Positions 1 to 8,973 are shown, counted from the stretch's first letter. The stretch: DNA of 64,000 nucleotides from JALZAI01 sp038207565 (GCA_038207565.1 JBBQZQ010000006.1:57876-121875), one strand, 5' to 3'. Translations and numbers: made by a program. Notes: generated from the sequence alone by a model not told the origin.

Positions 1-296
1 CCACGGACCAGGTCTCCGTGCGTGTCGCGGATTTCGCCCTGATCGACGATGCGATGCGACGGCTGCGCGCGCAGCCACCTGCCGCGCTGCTCGGCGCGCC
101 GGTGCAGGTCACCGATCTGCTTCCGGACGCCGACGTGCTGCGCCTGTCCTGGGACGGGGGGCGGGTCGTGATCCGCCCGTCCGGCACCGAGCCCAAACTC
201 AAGGCCTACCTCGAGGTCGTCGACCCGGCCGGGTCGTCCGAGCGCACCTGCGAGCTGCTCACCCGGTTACGTGCCGAGGTAGGAGCGCTGCTCTGA
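1..296 (+). CDS. Phosphohexomutase (PMM/PGM family), C-terminal end, partial
   Basis: Only the last ~97 codons are in the window; the frame is open from the first bases, so the gene starts upstream. The motif RPSGTEPKLKAYLE (about 30 residues before the end) is the C-terminal phosphate-binding loop of alpha-D-phosphohexomutases, which interconvert hexose- or pentose-1- and 6(5)-phosphates in the cytoplasm. The upstream catalytic serine and metal loop are not visible, so phosphomannomutase, phosphoglucomutase and phosphopentomutase-like activity cannot be separated. The neighbours (upp, deoC, add, deoA, cdd) and the conserved actinobacterial order, in which a PmmB-type protein precedes upp, favour a role beside nucleoside salvage. 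The gene ends with TGA and faces a convergent lipoprotein gene 29 bp away. Confidence 0.9.
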   Translation, partial: TDQVSVRVADFALIDDAMRRLRAQPPAALLGAPVQVTDLLPDADVLRLSWDGGRVVIRPSGTEPKLKAYLEVVDPAGSSERTCELLTRLRAEVGALL

Positions 297-325
297 CGGC
301 CGTCTACTTATCTCGGCGTCCGCGG

Positions 326-1096
326 TCACGCTCGCCAGGCGACCGCGACACCGATCGTGCGGAGCGCTGAGTCATCGAACTTCGCGTAGTGCGCGGTGAG
401 CAGTGAGCCGCGCGAGGTGATCAGCGCCGCACCGTGGCGTTTGCCGCAGCTGTAGGCCAGGGAAACCCCCGCAACGGCGGGCGCGGTGCCGGTGACTGCG
501 ACGCACCGCGCCCCGTTCGCCAGTTCGAGCGCCCACGGTCGGGTCGCGTCCAGCCCCGGCGCGTCCGCGGGCAACGCAGCGCGCAGCGTGAGCTTCTGAG
601 CCGTCGCCCACGGGCTCGTCAGGCAGAGCACGCCGGCCGCGTCCTCGCTCGCCACGAAGCACGGGTCGAGGATCTCATTCCCCCCGAAGCAACGGTACGC
701 ACCGCGTACCGGCGCGGCGACCGACGACGTCCAGCAGGTGCCGGCCCTGGTACGGGTCACGGGCACCGACGGCGTGCCGTCGGCGTGGAAGGGCGTGAAC
801 ACGCGTACGCGCGTCTTTACAATCGTCGGCGATGTCGTCTGCGCGCTCGGCTTCGGGGTCGTCGGCCCGGTCGCCGGTGTCGTCGACGGGGTCGTCGTTG
901 CGTTCGACTTCGGGGTCGTCGCCGTGCTGCGCACCGGGGTGGTCACGTGGGGGGTGTGACGCGCAGCGGAGGCCGATGACTGGGGTACCTTCCCGGGCGT
1001 CCGCGTCGCCGTACGCGCGACGGTGGCGCTGCCACAGCCGGCGAGCAGAACCGTCCCCAGCACGATCCCGGCAGCCCGAAACAGTCGCGTCCTCAT
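326..1096 (-). CDS. Secreted lipoprotein with Thr/Pro-rich linker, function unknown
   Basis: I do not recognise the family. The 256-residue product starts MRTRLFRAAG and has a hydrophobic segment ending in a lipobox LLAGC, so Cys21 is the likely lipidated residue and the protein should be anchored on the outer face of the membrane. Residues ~25-100 are a low-complexity Thr/Ser/Pro/Ala stretch (TTPKSNATTTPSTT and similar), a typical wall-spanning linker. The globular C-terminal part (~105-256) has six or more cysteines (TCWTS, YRCFGG, DPCF, VLCLTS, ARCVAV, YSCG), suggesting disulfides. An in-frame ATG 57 bases further upstream would add residues before the signal peptide; I chose 1096 because it puts the basic n-region at the start and has GGAGG upstream. 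Confidence 0.75.
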   Translation of the reverse strand: MRTRLFRAAGIVLGTVLLAGCGSATVARTATRTPGKVPQSSASAARHTPHVTTPVRSTATTPKSNATTTPSTTPATGPTTPKPSAQTTSPTIVKTRVRVFTPFHADGTPSVPVTRTRAGTCWTSSVAAPVRGAYRCFGGNEILDPCFVASEDAAGVLCLTSPWATAQKLTLRAALPADAPGLDATRPWALELANGARCVAVTGTAPAVAGVSLAYSCGKRHGAALITSRGSLLTAHYAKFDDSALRTIGVAVAWRA

Positions 1097-1276
1097 GCCT
1101 ACCGGGCCCCTCCAGGCTGCAGCCGGGGCTGCGAAAAATTGTGCGCTCGGCACAGATACGCACGGCCGCGCACAAAAGTTGCACGCCGCGCCGCAATCGT
1201 GATCGTGCGGTTACCAATTCGGTATGCGGCGACCGATCCTTAGCTCCGGGTTTGGCCGGCCGAGGAAGATGGACAG
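1097..1276. promoter_or_regulatory. Divergent intergenic region (lipoprotein / DUF427)
   Basis: About 180 bases separate the two divergent start codons. The segment must carry promoters for both genes, and is somewhat more AT-rich around 1125-1225 (AAAAATTGTGC, TTACCAATTCGGTATG). I see no confident -35/-10 pair or operator. Confidence 0.3.
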
Positions 1277-1762
1277 ATGCGAGCGACCGAGCGCGACACC
1301 CCGGGGCCTGGCCAGGAGTCGGTGTGGGACTACCCGCGGCCGCCTGCGTGCGTCGCCTCCGACCGGTTGGTCGTCGTCCGCCTCGGAGACGAGATCATTG
1401 CCGAAACCCGCGGCGCCTACCGGGTGCTGGAGACGAGTCACCCGCCCACCTGGTACGTGCCGCCGGGCGATGTGCGACCCGGCACGCTTGCCAGCTCCGA
1501 CGCCCGCTCGACCTTCTGTGAGTGGAAGGGGGCAGCGACCTACTACGACGTGCTCGGGTTGCAGGCAGCAGCCTGGTGCTACGAACGGCCGACCCACGGC
1601 TTCGAGGCCATCGGCGGCTACCTCGCGTTCTCGCCGTCACGACTGCAGTGCGAGATCGACGGCGAGCGCGTACGACCGCAGGAGGGTGGTTTCTACGCGG
1701 GCTGGATCACCTCCGACGTCGTCGGCCCGTTCAAGGGCGGACCCGGGACGCTCGGCTGGTGA
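1277..1762 (+). CDS. DUF427 domain-containing protein
   Basis: A 161-residue cytoplasmic protein with the DUF427 fold signature: SDRLVVVRLGDEIIAET near residue 30, then YRVLETSHPPTWYVPPGDV, FCEWKGAATYYDV and the aromatic ending VGPFKGGPGTLGW. DUF427 proteins are small beta-rich proteins of undetermined biochemical role found widely in actinobacteria and some proteobacteria. The gene stands alone between a divergent lipoprotein gene and convergent upp. Length is in the usual range for a single-domain member. The start at 1277 (ATGCGAGCGACC) gives a natural N-terminus, though no strong Shine-Dalgarno is seen. Confidence 0.85.
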   Translation: MRATERDTPGPGQESVWDYPRPPACVASDRLVVVRLGDEIIAETRGAYRVLETSHPPTWYVPPGDVRPGTLASSDARSTFCEWKGAATYYDVLGLQAAAWCYERPTHGFEAIGGYLAFSPSRLQCEIDGERVRPQEGGFYAGWITSDVVGPFKGGPGTLGW

Positions 1763-1764
1763 CC

Positions 1765-1832
1765 GGTCCGCTAACTCGGACCCGCTAACGCGGTCCGCTC
1801 CTCCCCCGGTTCGGACCCGCTAACGCGGTCCG
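1765..1832. terminator. Tandem inverted repeats between convergent DUF427 and upp genes
   Basis: The 21-base element CGGACC-CGCTAACGC-GGTCCG occurs twice (1777-1797 and 1812-1832), and an overlapping GGTCCG-CTAACT-CGGACC lies at 1765-1782. Each can form a 6-8 bp GC stem with a TAAC-containing loop. The location, just after the DUF427 stop and overlapping the upp stop codon at 1820-1822, fits a bidirectional terminator. No T-run follows, so intrinsic termination is not certain. Confidence 0.55.
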
Positions 1833-2452
1833 AACTGCCGGTCGCCGGCGTCGCCTAGACCAGGGACGATGTAGGCGTTCTCGTTGAGGTTGTCGTCGAC
1901 GCTGGCGGTGAAGATCCGCACCGGCAGCCCGCTGCCTTCGATGCGGGCGATGCCCTCGGGTGCTGCCAGCGCGCAGATCACGGTCAGGTCGTCCGCACCG
2001 CGCTGAGCCAGCAACTGCAGGCAGTGCAGCAGCGAACCGCCGGTCGCCAGCATCGGGTCGAGCACGATCACCGGACGGCCAGTCAGCGACGCCGGCAACG
2101 ACGCCATGTACGGGTGCGGCTCGTGGGTCGCCTCGTCGCGAGCCAGGCCGACGAAACCCATCTGCGACTCCGGCAGCAGGTTGAACGCCGCCTCGGCCAT
2201 TCCCAACCCGGCACGCAGCACCGGAACCAGCAGCGGGGGGTTCGCGATCTCGAGACCGACGGTCGGCGCCACCGGCGTGGCGATCGGGGTGTCCGCTGTC
2301 GCGAGATCACGGGTCGCCTCGTACACGAGCAACGTCGCCAGCTCGCGTAGCGCGGCGCGGAACTCGGCATTGCTGCTGGTCGCGTCGCGCATCACAGTCA
2401 GCCTGGCTTGGACGATCGGATGCGTCACGACGGTCGTCGGCGAAAGGACCAT
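1820..2452 (-). CDS. upp: Uracil phosphoribosyltransferase
   Basis: Upp converts uracil and PRPP to UMP, the key pyrimidine-base salvage step. The 210-residue product begins MVLSPTTVVTHPIVQARLTVMRD, as family members do, has PVLRAGLGM near residue 80, the PRPP loop VIVLDPMLATGGSLLHCL near 130 and the typical ending YIVPGLGDAGDRQFG. The frame stays open for 39 codons upstream, but the family start is clearly the ATG at 2452. Upstream genes supply a phosphohexomutase and downstream nucleoside-degrading enzymes release uracil, so it closes the salvage loop. The stop codon lies inside the second inverted repeat shared with the convergent gene. Confidence 0.97.
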   Translation of the reverse strand: MVLSPTTVVTHPIVQARLTVMRDATSSNAEFRAALRELATLLVYEATRDLATADTPIATPVAPTVGLEIANPPLLVPVLRAGLGMAEAAFNLLPESQMGFVGLARDEATHEPHPYMASLPASLTGRPVIVLDPMLATGGSLLHCLQLLAQRGADDLTVICALAAPEGIARIEGSGLPVRIFTASVDDNLNENAYIVPGLGDAGDRQFGPR

Positions 2453-2634
2453 GCCGGAAACCCTAGCCGCGAGCGGGCTCCCCGCGGCCTGAGCCAGGAC
2501 GGGCGCCGCGAAGGACCAGTCGCGCAGAGAGCACGCGCAGCACACCGAGAAGATGCATGAATTGATCATGGGCGGCGGCGGTGAACGGGGCGGGAACGCA
2601 ACCCGACGGTCGGCGGAATCCCTAGACTCGCTAC

Positions 2635-3609
2635 GTGACCGTCATCGGAACAACGCAGTTCGGCCGCGCAGCTCGTGCCGGCCTGCACGGCGTGACCCGC
2701 GACGGGTCGTCCCTGCGCCGGTTCCTGCACGGCTTGCCCGGCGTCGACCTCGTCGGCGCCGAGAGCCGGGCCGCCGGCCTTGCCACCCGCAGCATCAAGA
2801 CCAGCGCCAAGGCATGGGCCCTCGACACCGCGATATCGATGGTCGACCTCACGACACTCGAGGGCGCCGACACCGCCGGCAAGGTGCGCTCGTTGTGCGC
2901 GAAGGCCGTCCGTCCCGACCCGAGTGATGCCGCGGTTCCGGCCGTCGCCGCCGTCTGCGTGTACCCGGACATGGTCGCGACGGCGGTCGAGGCACTGCAC
3001 GGAACAGGCGTCCAGATCGCCTCGGTCGCCACGGCCTTCCCGTCCGGACGTGCGTCGCTCGATACGAAGTTGCACGACGTTCGCGAGGCGGTCGCCGCCG
3101 GGGCGACCGAGATCGACATGGTGATCGACCGCGGTGCCTTCCTGTCTGGCCGTTACCTGCAGGTCTTCGACGAAATTGTCGCCACGAAGGCGCAGTGCGG
3201 GACCGCCCACCTGAAGGTGATCCTCGAAACCGGCGAACTCGCGACACTCGACAATGCACGTCGCGCGTCCTGGCTTGCGTTGCTAGCGGGCGGCGACTTC
3301 ATCAAGACCTCCACCGGCAAGATCACGCCTGCGGCCACCCCTCCGGTCGCGCTGGTCATGCTGCAGGCGGTGCGCGACTTCGCGGATCTGACCGGCGACG
3401 TGCGCGGCGTCAAGCTGGCCGGCGGCATCCGTACGGCGAAGCAAGCCGTGCGCTACCTCGTCATGGTCAACGAGGTCGCCGGCGACGCGTGGCTCGATCC
3501 AGCCCTGTTCCGGTTCGGCGCGTCCAGCCTGCTCGACGACCTGCTGCTGCAGCGGCACAAGATGACGACCGGCAGCTACGACGGTCCTGACTACGTGGCG
3601 ATGGACTGA
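2635..3609 (+). CDS. deoC: Deoxyribose-phosphate aldolase
   Basis: DeoC splits 2-deoxyribose-5-phosphate into glyceraldehyde-3-phosphate and acetaldehyde. The 324-residue protein is the longer actinobacterial type, with VDLTTLEGAD near residue 70, IDMVIDRGAFLSG near 160, the Schiff-base region LKVILETGEL near 190, and the phosphate-binding FIKTSTGK and GVKLAGGIRT in the TIM-barrel second half. The start is GTG at 2635. Two bases after the stop an aldehyde dehydrogenase gene begins, so the acetaldehyde product probably passes directly to it. It works with DeoA, Add and Cdd encoded at 13-15.7 kb. Confidence 0.95.
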   Translation: MTVIGTTQFGRAARAGLHGVTRDGSSLRRFLHGLPGVDLVGAESRAAGLATRSIKTSAKAWALDTAISMVDLTTLEGADTAGKVRSLCAKAVRPDPSDAAVPAVAAVCVYPDMVATAVEALHGTGVQIASVATAFPSGRASLDTKLHDVREAVAAGATEIDMVIDRGAFLSGRYLQVFDEIVATKAQCGTAHLKVILETGELATLDNARRASWLALLAGGDFIKTSTGKITPAATPPVALVMLQAVRDFADLTGDVRGVKLAGGIRTAKQAVRYLVMVNEVAGDAWLDPALFRFGASSLLDDLLLQRHKMTTGSYDGPDYVAMD

Positions 3610-3611
3610 GC

Positions 3612-5042
3612 ATGGCCACGTTCGAGTACGCGCCCGCACCCGAGTCCCGCGATATCGCGCGGCTCAGACCGAGCTATCAGATTTTCGTCGACGGCTCGTT
3701 CCGCGACGGGTCCGGCGACGCGATAAAGACGATCAACCCGGCGGACGAAGAGCCGCTGGCCGAGGTCGCTGAGGCCGGCCCGTCGGATGTCGACGATGCG
3801 GTCAAGGCCGCCCGCCGCGCTGCACCGCGGTGGGCGGGCCTGCCCGGCAAGGAGCGCGGCAAGTACCTGTTCCGTATTGCCCGCGCGATTCAGGAGCGCG
3901 GCCGCGAGCTCGCGGTGCTCGAGTCGCTCGACAACGGCAAACCCATCCGCGAATCGCGCGACGTCGACATCCCGACCGCGGCGGCGCACTTCTTCTACTA
4001 CGCGGGATGGGCCGACAAGCTCGGCTACGCGGGTTTCGGACCCGCGCCGCGACCGGTCGGTGTCGCCGGGCAGATCATTCCGTGGAACTTCCCGTTGCTC
4101 ATGGCGGCGTGGAAGATCGCACCGGCACTCGCCTGCGGCAACACCGTCGTCCTGAAGGCTGCCGAGACGACGCCGTTGAGCGCGCTCGTCCTCGCCGAGA
4201 TCATCGCCCAAGCTGACCTGCCGCCCGGCGTCGTGAACATCCTTGCGGGCGGGCCGTTGATCGGGCAGGCGATCGTCGAGCACGAGGGCATCGACAAGAT
4301 CGCGTTCACCGGGTCGACCGAGGTCGGCAAGAGCATTGCGCGAACGGTCGCGGGGACATCCAAGCGGCTCTCCCTCGAACTCGGGGGCAAGGCGGCCAAT
4401 ATCGTCTTCGACGACGCGCCGCTCGATCAGGCGGTGGAAGGCATCGTCAACGGCATCTTCTTCAACCAGGGCCAGGTCTGCTGCGCCGGTTCGCGGCTGC
4501 TCGTCCAGGAGTCAGTGGCCGACGAGTTGCTCACCGCGTTGAAGCGACGGCTGCGGACGCTGCGCATCGGCGATCCGCTGGACAAGAACACCGACGTCGG
4601 TGCGATCAACTCCGCGACGCAGCTGGCGCGCATCCGCGAGCTGTCCGACGCGGGCGAGGCGGAAGGGGCGTCGCGATGGTCGCCGCCCTGCTCGCTTCCC
4701 GAGCGCGGCTACTGGTTCGCGCCGACCGTGTTCACCGGCGTTTCCCAGGCACACCGCATCGCGCGCGAGGAGATCTTCGGACCGGTGCTGTCCGTGCTCA
4801 CCTTCCGCACTCCGAGTGAGGCGGTGGACAAGGCGAACAACACGCCGTACGGACTCTCCGCCGGCGTGTGGAGCGAGAAGGGCTCGCGCATCCTGTCCGT
4901 CGCGTCCAAGCTGCGGGCCGGTGTGGTCTGGGCCAACACGTTCAACCGGTTCGACCCCACCGCGCCCTTCGGCGGGTACAAGGAGTCGGGATTCGGCCGC
5001 GAGGGTGGCCGGCACGGGTTGGCGGCCTACCTCGATGTCTGA
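3612..5042 (+). CDS. Aldehyde dehydrogenase (NAD(P)-dependent), deoC-linked
   Basis: A full-length 476-residue ALDH. The N-terminal cofactor domain shows IIPWNFPLLMAAWKIAP (~155-171) and the adenosine-contacting Lys in NTVVLKAAETTP. The catalytic half has the general base in LELGGKAANIVF (~250) and the nucleophile in FFNQGQVCCAGSRL (~285), then EEIFGPVLSV and PFGGYKESGFGREGG near the end. It lies 2 bp after deoC, which makes oxidation of acetaldehyde from deoxyribose breakdown the most likely job, although the sequence does not fix the substrate. Its last 8 bases (ATGTCTGA) contain the start of the next gene, implying translational coupling. Confidence 0.92.
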   Translation: MATFEYAPAPESRDIARLRPSYQIFVDGSFRDGSGDAIKTINPADEEPLAEVAEAGPSDVDDAVKAARRAAPRWAGLPGKERGKYLFRIARAIQERGRELAVLESLDNGKPIRESRDVDIPTAAAHFFYYAGWADKLGYAGFGPAPRPVGVAGQIIPWNFPLLMAAWKIAPALACGNTVVLKAAETTPLSALVLAEIIAQADLPPGVVNILAGGPLIGQAIVEHEGIDKIAFTGSTEVGKSIARTVAGTSKRLSLELGGKAANIVFDDAPLDQAVEGIVNGIFFNQGQVCCAGSRLLVQESVADELLTALKRRLRTLRIGDPLDKNTDVGAINSATQLARIRELSDAGEAEGASRWSPPCSLPERGYWFAPTVFTGVSQAHRIAREEIFGPVLSVLTFRTPSEAVDKANNTPYGLSAGVWSEKGSRILSVASKLRAGVVWANTFNRFDPTAPFGGYKESGFGREGGRHGLAAYLDV

Positions 5043-5898
5043 CGACCGGCTCGCCGTGCGCAAGACCTACAAGCTCTACGTGGGCGGCGCGTTCCCGCGC
5101 TCGGAGTCGGGGCGCGCGTACCCGGTGCTGTCGTCCGGCGGGACCCTGCTGGCGCACGTAGCGCAGGCCTCGCGCAAGGACGTGCGGGATGCCGTGGTCG
5201 CAGCACGCAAGGCGGTCGGCGGTTGGTCGGGCGCGACGGCCTACAACCGCGGCCAGGTGCTCTACCGCGTCGCCGAGATGCTCGAAGGCCGGCGCGAGCA
5301 GTTCGCGGCGGAGGTGCGTCGGTCCGAGGGCGGGACGGCACGGGCCGCGCTGGGGCAGGTCGACGAAGCGATCGACCGGTGGGTCTACTACGCCGGCTGG
5401 GCGGACAAGTACGCGCAGGTGGTCGGCAGCACGAACCCTGTCGCCGGGTCGTACTTCACATTCTCGCTGCCCGAACCCACCGGCGTCGTCGGCGTGATCG
5501 CGCCGTCGGACTCGTCGCTGCTGGGTCTCGTATCCGTCCTCGCGCCTGTCCTTACCACGGGGAACACGGCGGTGGTCGTGGCATCGGAGCTGCACCCGTT
5601 GCCGGCGATCTCGTTCGCCGAAGTGCTCGCCACCTCGGACGTGCCCGGCGGGGTGGTCAATCTGCTGACCGGGTTCACTGCAGAACTGGCGCCGTGGCTG
5701 GCGTCGCATCGCGACGTCAACGCCCTCGACCTCTCCGGCGTGCCCGCCGCCGATCGGGTGCCGCTGCAGGTCGCCGCCGCCGACAATGTCAAGCGGGTCT
5801 ACGCGCCGAGCTCGACCGACTGGAGCGCCGACCCCGGCACGTCCCGCCTCGGCGCCTTTGTCGAGACCAAGACCGTCTGGCATCCGGTCGGCGTCTGA
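5035..5898 (+). CDS. Truncated aldehyde-dehydrogenase-like protein without catalytic half
   Basis: This 287-residue protein resembles only the N-terminal cofactor-binding part of ALDHs: KTYKLYVGGAFPRSESGR at the start, WVYYAGWADKYAQVVGS near 120 (compare FYYAGWADKLGYAGF in the previous gene), and GVIAPSDSSLLGLVSVLAP where the partner has IIPWNFPLLMAAWKIAP. The conserved Lys of VVLKAAE is replaced (VVVASEL), the EL-GGK and catalytic Cys segments are absent, and the frame closes cleanly at 5898. It therefore looks like a non-catalytic partner or pseudoenzyme rather than a random break. Its ATG overlaps the stop of the full ALDH, suggesting a fixed stoichiometry or complex. A mildly degenerated gene is the alternative. 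Confidence 0.8.
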   Translation: MSDDRLAVRKTYKLYVGGAFPRSESGRAYPVLSSGGTLLAHVAQASRKDVRDAVVAARKAVGGWSGATAYNRGQVLYRVAEMLEGRREQFAAEVRRSEGGTARAALGQVDEAIDRWVYYAGWADKYAQVVGSTNPVAGSYFTFSLPEPTGVVGVIAPSDSSLLGLVSVLAPVLTTGNTAVVVASELHPLPAISFAEVLATSDVPGGVVNLLTGFTAELAPWLASHRDVNALDLSGVPAADRVPLQVAAADNVKRVYAPSSTDWSADPGTSRLGAFVETKTVWHPVGV

Positions 5899-6124
5899 GT
5901 GATCTCAAGTGGCGTCGTTCCACCGCGCGTCCGCCGTGTCCGCCGCGTCCGCCGCCACGCTCGTGGTGCCAGCATCATCGAGTAGTGCCAGCGGATCGGG
6001 CGGGCAATCCACCAGGCGCGCGACCCCCTACCCGAGCCCGGAGTCGCCGCATCTCACCCAGGGCATCCGCGAGGACCTCGGCGCCGTCCCAGCAGCGCGG
6101 GCCCGAGCCGGTAGTTTCGCAGCT

Positions 6125-7162
6125 ATGACCAGCCCCCTCGACGCCGCGATCATCCCGGTCACGCTCACCGTCAACGGCCGCATCGGGTTGACCCTCTGGG
6201 CTCCGCCGTGGGAGGACGAGGACGGTGAACAATGGCAGGGTTTCCTCGGCGACGGCTCGAAAATCCTGCTCTACCCGAACGCCCGCGACCTGGCCGAGTT
6301 CATCAGCTCCGGCGCGGAGAACGATCTTTCCGACCACCCGGCCTGGGGCTACGTGCTCACGCTGACGCCGGATCAGCTACGCCCGAGCGGCGAGGACGCC
6401 TACGACCTCGACGCCGTCTATGACTGGGCATCAGGCGAACCCGACCCGGTGCACGTCTCGGCTCTGGCGAACGTCGTCGACATGGTCGCCACGATCGCCG
6501 AGTGTTGTGACGACGGTGCGCTACGACGTCTCGTGGAAGGCACGCCCGAGTACGCCGAACTGGTGGACGAGGACGTGAGCTACCAGGGCAAGGAGGGCCG
6601 CAAACGCTGGAACGAGTTGGGCGACACGATCGCCGAGACCTGGGAACGGGCAATCGCACGGGTCGAGTCATGGCTGAATTGGCAGGGCGACTTCACCTCC
6701 TCCGACCTGGACGCCGAGACGGTCTGGGACCGCGTCGGCGCCGAACCCATCCAGATCACCCTGCAGGATGGGACCTACCTGACCGTGCGGGGCTATCTCG
6801 CCGAGGACACCCAGGAGGAGCCGAGCGCGGTATTCCTCGGCGACGCGAACAACGTCGCGGTGTTCGCCGAGGTGACCGACCTCGCCCGCTACTGCCGGGT
6901 CGCTGACGACCACGAGCTGGCCCGCCTCGAATGGTGGTCCGAGCTGGCCGAGGTCGAGAACGACGACGTGTTCACGCCCGGGCTCGACGCTAGCTTCGAC
7001 CTGCGCAAGCCCACCGCGAGCAGTACGGCACTGCTGCGCGAGCTGATCGCGTTCTGCGACCTCGACCTAGACACGTCGGTGCTGGACGAGCCGACTGTTG
7101 ACCGCGACGACTGGCGCAACCTGCTCGACGAGGTCCGCACGTCCCTCCTGGTGCAGGACTGA
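6125..7162 (+). CDS. Conserved acidic actinobacterial protein, function unknown
   Basis: A 345-residue very acidic soluble protein starting MTSPLDAAIIPVTLTVNG, followed by LTLWAPPWEDEDGEQWQGFLGDGSKILLYPNARDLAEFI. I believe it belongs to the family of the hypothetical protein found between upp and add in Mycobacterium tuberculosis (Rv3311); some members carry a doubtful 'primosomal protein' label. No catalytic motif, signal peptide or membrane segment is visible. The C-terminal part repeats a similar theme (ITLQDGTYLTVRGYLAED...AVFLGDANNVAVFAEVTDLARYC), suggesting two related domains. The frame is open to 5909, but the upstream segment is low-complexity and I prefer the family-like ATG at 6125. 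The 226 bases before it hold no other gene I can support. Confidence 0.75.
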   Translation: MTSPLDAAIIPVTLTVNGRIGLTLWAPPWEDEDGEQWQGFLGDGSKILLYPNARDLAEFISSGAENDLSDHPAWGYVLTLTPDQLRPSGEDAYDLDAVYDWASGEPDPVHVSALANVVDMVATIAECCDDGALRRLVEGTPEYAELVDEDVSYQGKEGRKRWNELGDTIAETWERAIARVESWLNWQGDFTSSDLDAETVWDRVGAEPIQITLQDGTYLTVRGYLAEDTQEEPSAVFLGDANNVAVFAEVTDLARYCRVADDHELARLEWWSELAEVENDDVFTPGLDASFDLRKPTASSTALLRELIAFCDLDLDTSVLDEPTVDRDDWRNLLDEVRTSLLVQD

Positions 7163-7179
7163 GATCGCTCAGCGTCAGG

Positions 7180-8955
7180 TCAGGATGTCGTCGCCGCCTG
7201 CGCGTGCAGGTGGCTACGCACCTCGGGGGCGGAGGTACGGACCTCGTCCGCGGCGCGGTCGTCGGTGCGGGCCTGCGATGCCCGCTCGGCCTCGACACGC
7301 GTCACGTACCCGACGACCTCGGCGGATCGCGTCGCCTCGTCCCAGCCCAGGATGGCGGCCATCACGTTGGCGACCGCGTCCGCGCAGTCGACGCCGCGGT
7401 GCGGGTACTCGATCGAGATGCGGGTACGGCGGGTGAGGACGTCCTCCAGGTGCAGCGCGCCCTCGTGCGTGACGGCGTAGCGGACCTCGGCCATCAGGTA
7501 GTCCGGTGCACTCGCGACGGTCTCGAGCAGCTCCGGCGCGATGAGTCCCGGGTCGAGCACGTCGCGGATCATCGAGCCGTATCGCCCGAGAACGTGCCGG
7601 ATGCGGTGGGGGTGCAGCCCGTATTCGGCGGCCAGGGAGTCGAGTTGGTTGCGCATCGCGTAGTAGCCCTCGGCGCCCAGCAACGGCACCTTGTCGGTGC
7701 ATGACGGTGCGATACGGCGCGGCAGATCCTCGGTGGCGGCATCGACCCCGTCGGCGGCCATGACGCGATAGGTCGTGTACTTGCCGCCGGCGATCGAGAT
7801 CAGGCCCGGCACCACGCGCGCCACGGCGTGCTCGCGCGAGAGCGCGGACGTGTCCTCGGACTCGCCTGCCAGCAAAGGGCGAAGTCCCGCGTACACCCCC
7901 TCGATGTCCTCGCGGGTGATCGGCAGGACCAGCACGGAGTTCACCTGGTCGAGCAGGTAGTCGATGTCGGCCCGCGTCGCGGCCGGGTGGGCGAGATCGA
8001 GGGTCCAGTCGGTGTCGGTCGTCCCGATGATCCAGTGGTTCTTCCAGGGGATGACGAACAGCACCGATGAGGCGGTGCGCAGGATGAGCCCGGCATCGCC
8101 GGTGATCTTGTCCCGCGGCACGACGATGTGCACCCCTTTGGAGGCGCGGACCCGGAAGCGTCCGCGCGCACCGGAGAGCATCTGCAGCTCGTCGGTCCAC
8201 ACCCCCGCGCAGTTGAGCACAACGCCGGCCTTGACGCTCGTCTCGGCACCGCTCTCCGTGTCGCGCACCGTCACGCCGACGACGCGATCAGATTCCTTCG
8301 CGAATCCGACCGCCTGCGTGGAGGAACGAACGACCGCCCCGAAGCGGGCGGCGGTGCGGGCAACGGTCAGCGTGTGCCGGGCGTCGTCGGTCTGCGCGTC
8401 GAAGTAACGCACCGCGCCGACCAGCGCATCCGAGCGCAGTCCCGGGAACACCCGCAGCGCGGCACGCCGCGACAGGTGCTTCTGGCCGGGCAGGCTGCTG
8501 TGCCCGCCCATCGAGTCGTAGAGCGCCAGCCCGGCGGCGACGTAGGGACGTTCCCAGGCGCGGTGGGTGAGCGGATACAGAAAGGCGACCGGCGTCACCA
8601 GGTGCGGCGCGAGGCGGGTCATCATCAGCTCGCGTTCGCGCAGTGCCTCGCGCACCAGACCGAATTCGAGCTGCTCGAGGTAGCGCAGCCCGCCGTGGAA
8701 GAGTTTCGAGGAACGGCTCGAGGTGCCAGAGGCCCAGTCGCGTGCCTCGATGAGCGCAACCGACAGTCCGCGGGTGGCTGCGTCCAGCGCAGCTCCGGCG
8801 CCGGTGACGCCGCCACCGATGACGACGAGGTCGAAGTCGTCGGCGCCGAGGCGGTACCAGGCCGCATCCCGGTAGGCAGCGTCCAGGCGCGACGCCGCTC
8901 CGCCACGGGGCAACTGTGGCCGAGCCGAATCGCTTGCGTTCGCCGAGGGGTGCAC
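7180..8955 (-). CDS. glpD: Glycerol-3-phosphate dehydrogenase (FAD, respiratory)
   Basis: GlpD oxidises sn-glycerol-3-phosphate to dihydroxyacetone phosphate at the inner face of the membrane and passes electrons to quinone. The FAD motif DFDLVVIGGGVTGAGAALDAA lies near residue 40, followed by EARDWASGTSSRSSKLFHGGLRYL, the substrate-domain features FVIPWKNHWIIGTTDTD and YAGLRPLL, and a C-terminal helical domain (YGLHPHRIRHVLGRYG). The 591-residue length matches the family. I placed the start at GTG 8955 because no ATG precedes the FAD fold; a TTG at 8913 is possible. It is divergent from glpK with only 18 bp between starts, so promoters must overlap coding sequence. It converges with the gene ending at 7162. 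Confidence 0.93.
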   Translation of the reverse strand: MHPSANASDSARPQLPRGGAASRLDAAYRDAAWYRLGADDFDLVVIGGGVTGAGAALDAATRGLSVALIEARDWASGTSSRSSKLFHGGLRYLEQLEFGLVREALRERELMMTRLAPHLVTPVAFLYPLTHRAWERPYVAAGLALYDSMGGHSSLPGQKHLSRRAALRVFPGLRSDALVGAVRYFDAQTDDARHTLTVARTAARFGAVVRSSTQAVGFAKESDRVVGVTVRDTESGAETSVKAGVVLNCAGVWTDELQMLSGARGRFRVRASKGVHIVVPRDKITGDAGLILRTASSVLFVIPWKNHWIIGTTDTDWTLDLAHPAATRADIDYLLDQVNSVLVLPITREDIEGVYAGLRPLLAGESEDTSALSREHAVARVVPGLISIAGGKYTTYRVMAADGVDAATEDLPRRIAPSCTDKVPLLGAEGYYAMRNQLDSLAAEYGLHPHRIRHVLGRYGSMIRDVLDPGLIAPELLETVASAPDYLMAEVRYAVTHEGALHLEDVLTRRTRISIEYPHRGVDCADAVANVMAAILGWDEATRSAEVVGYVTRVEAERASQARTDDRAADEVRTSAPEVRSHLHAQAATTS

Positions 8956-8973
8956 TAATGGCACGCTAGCGCA

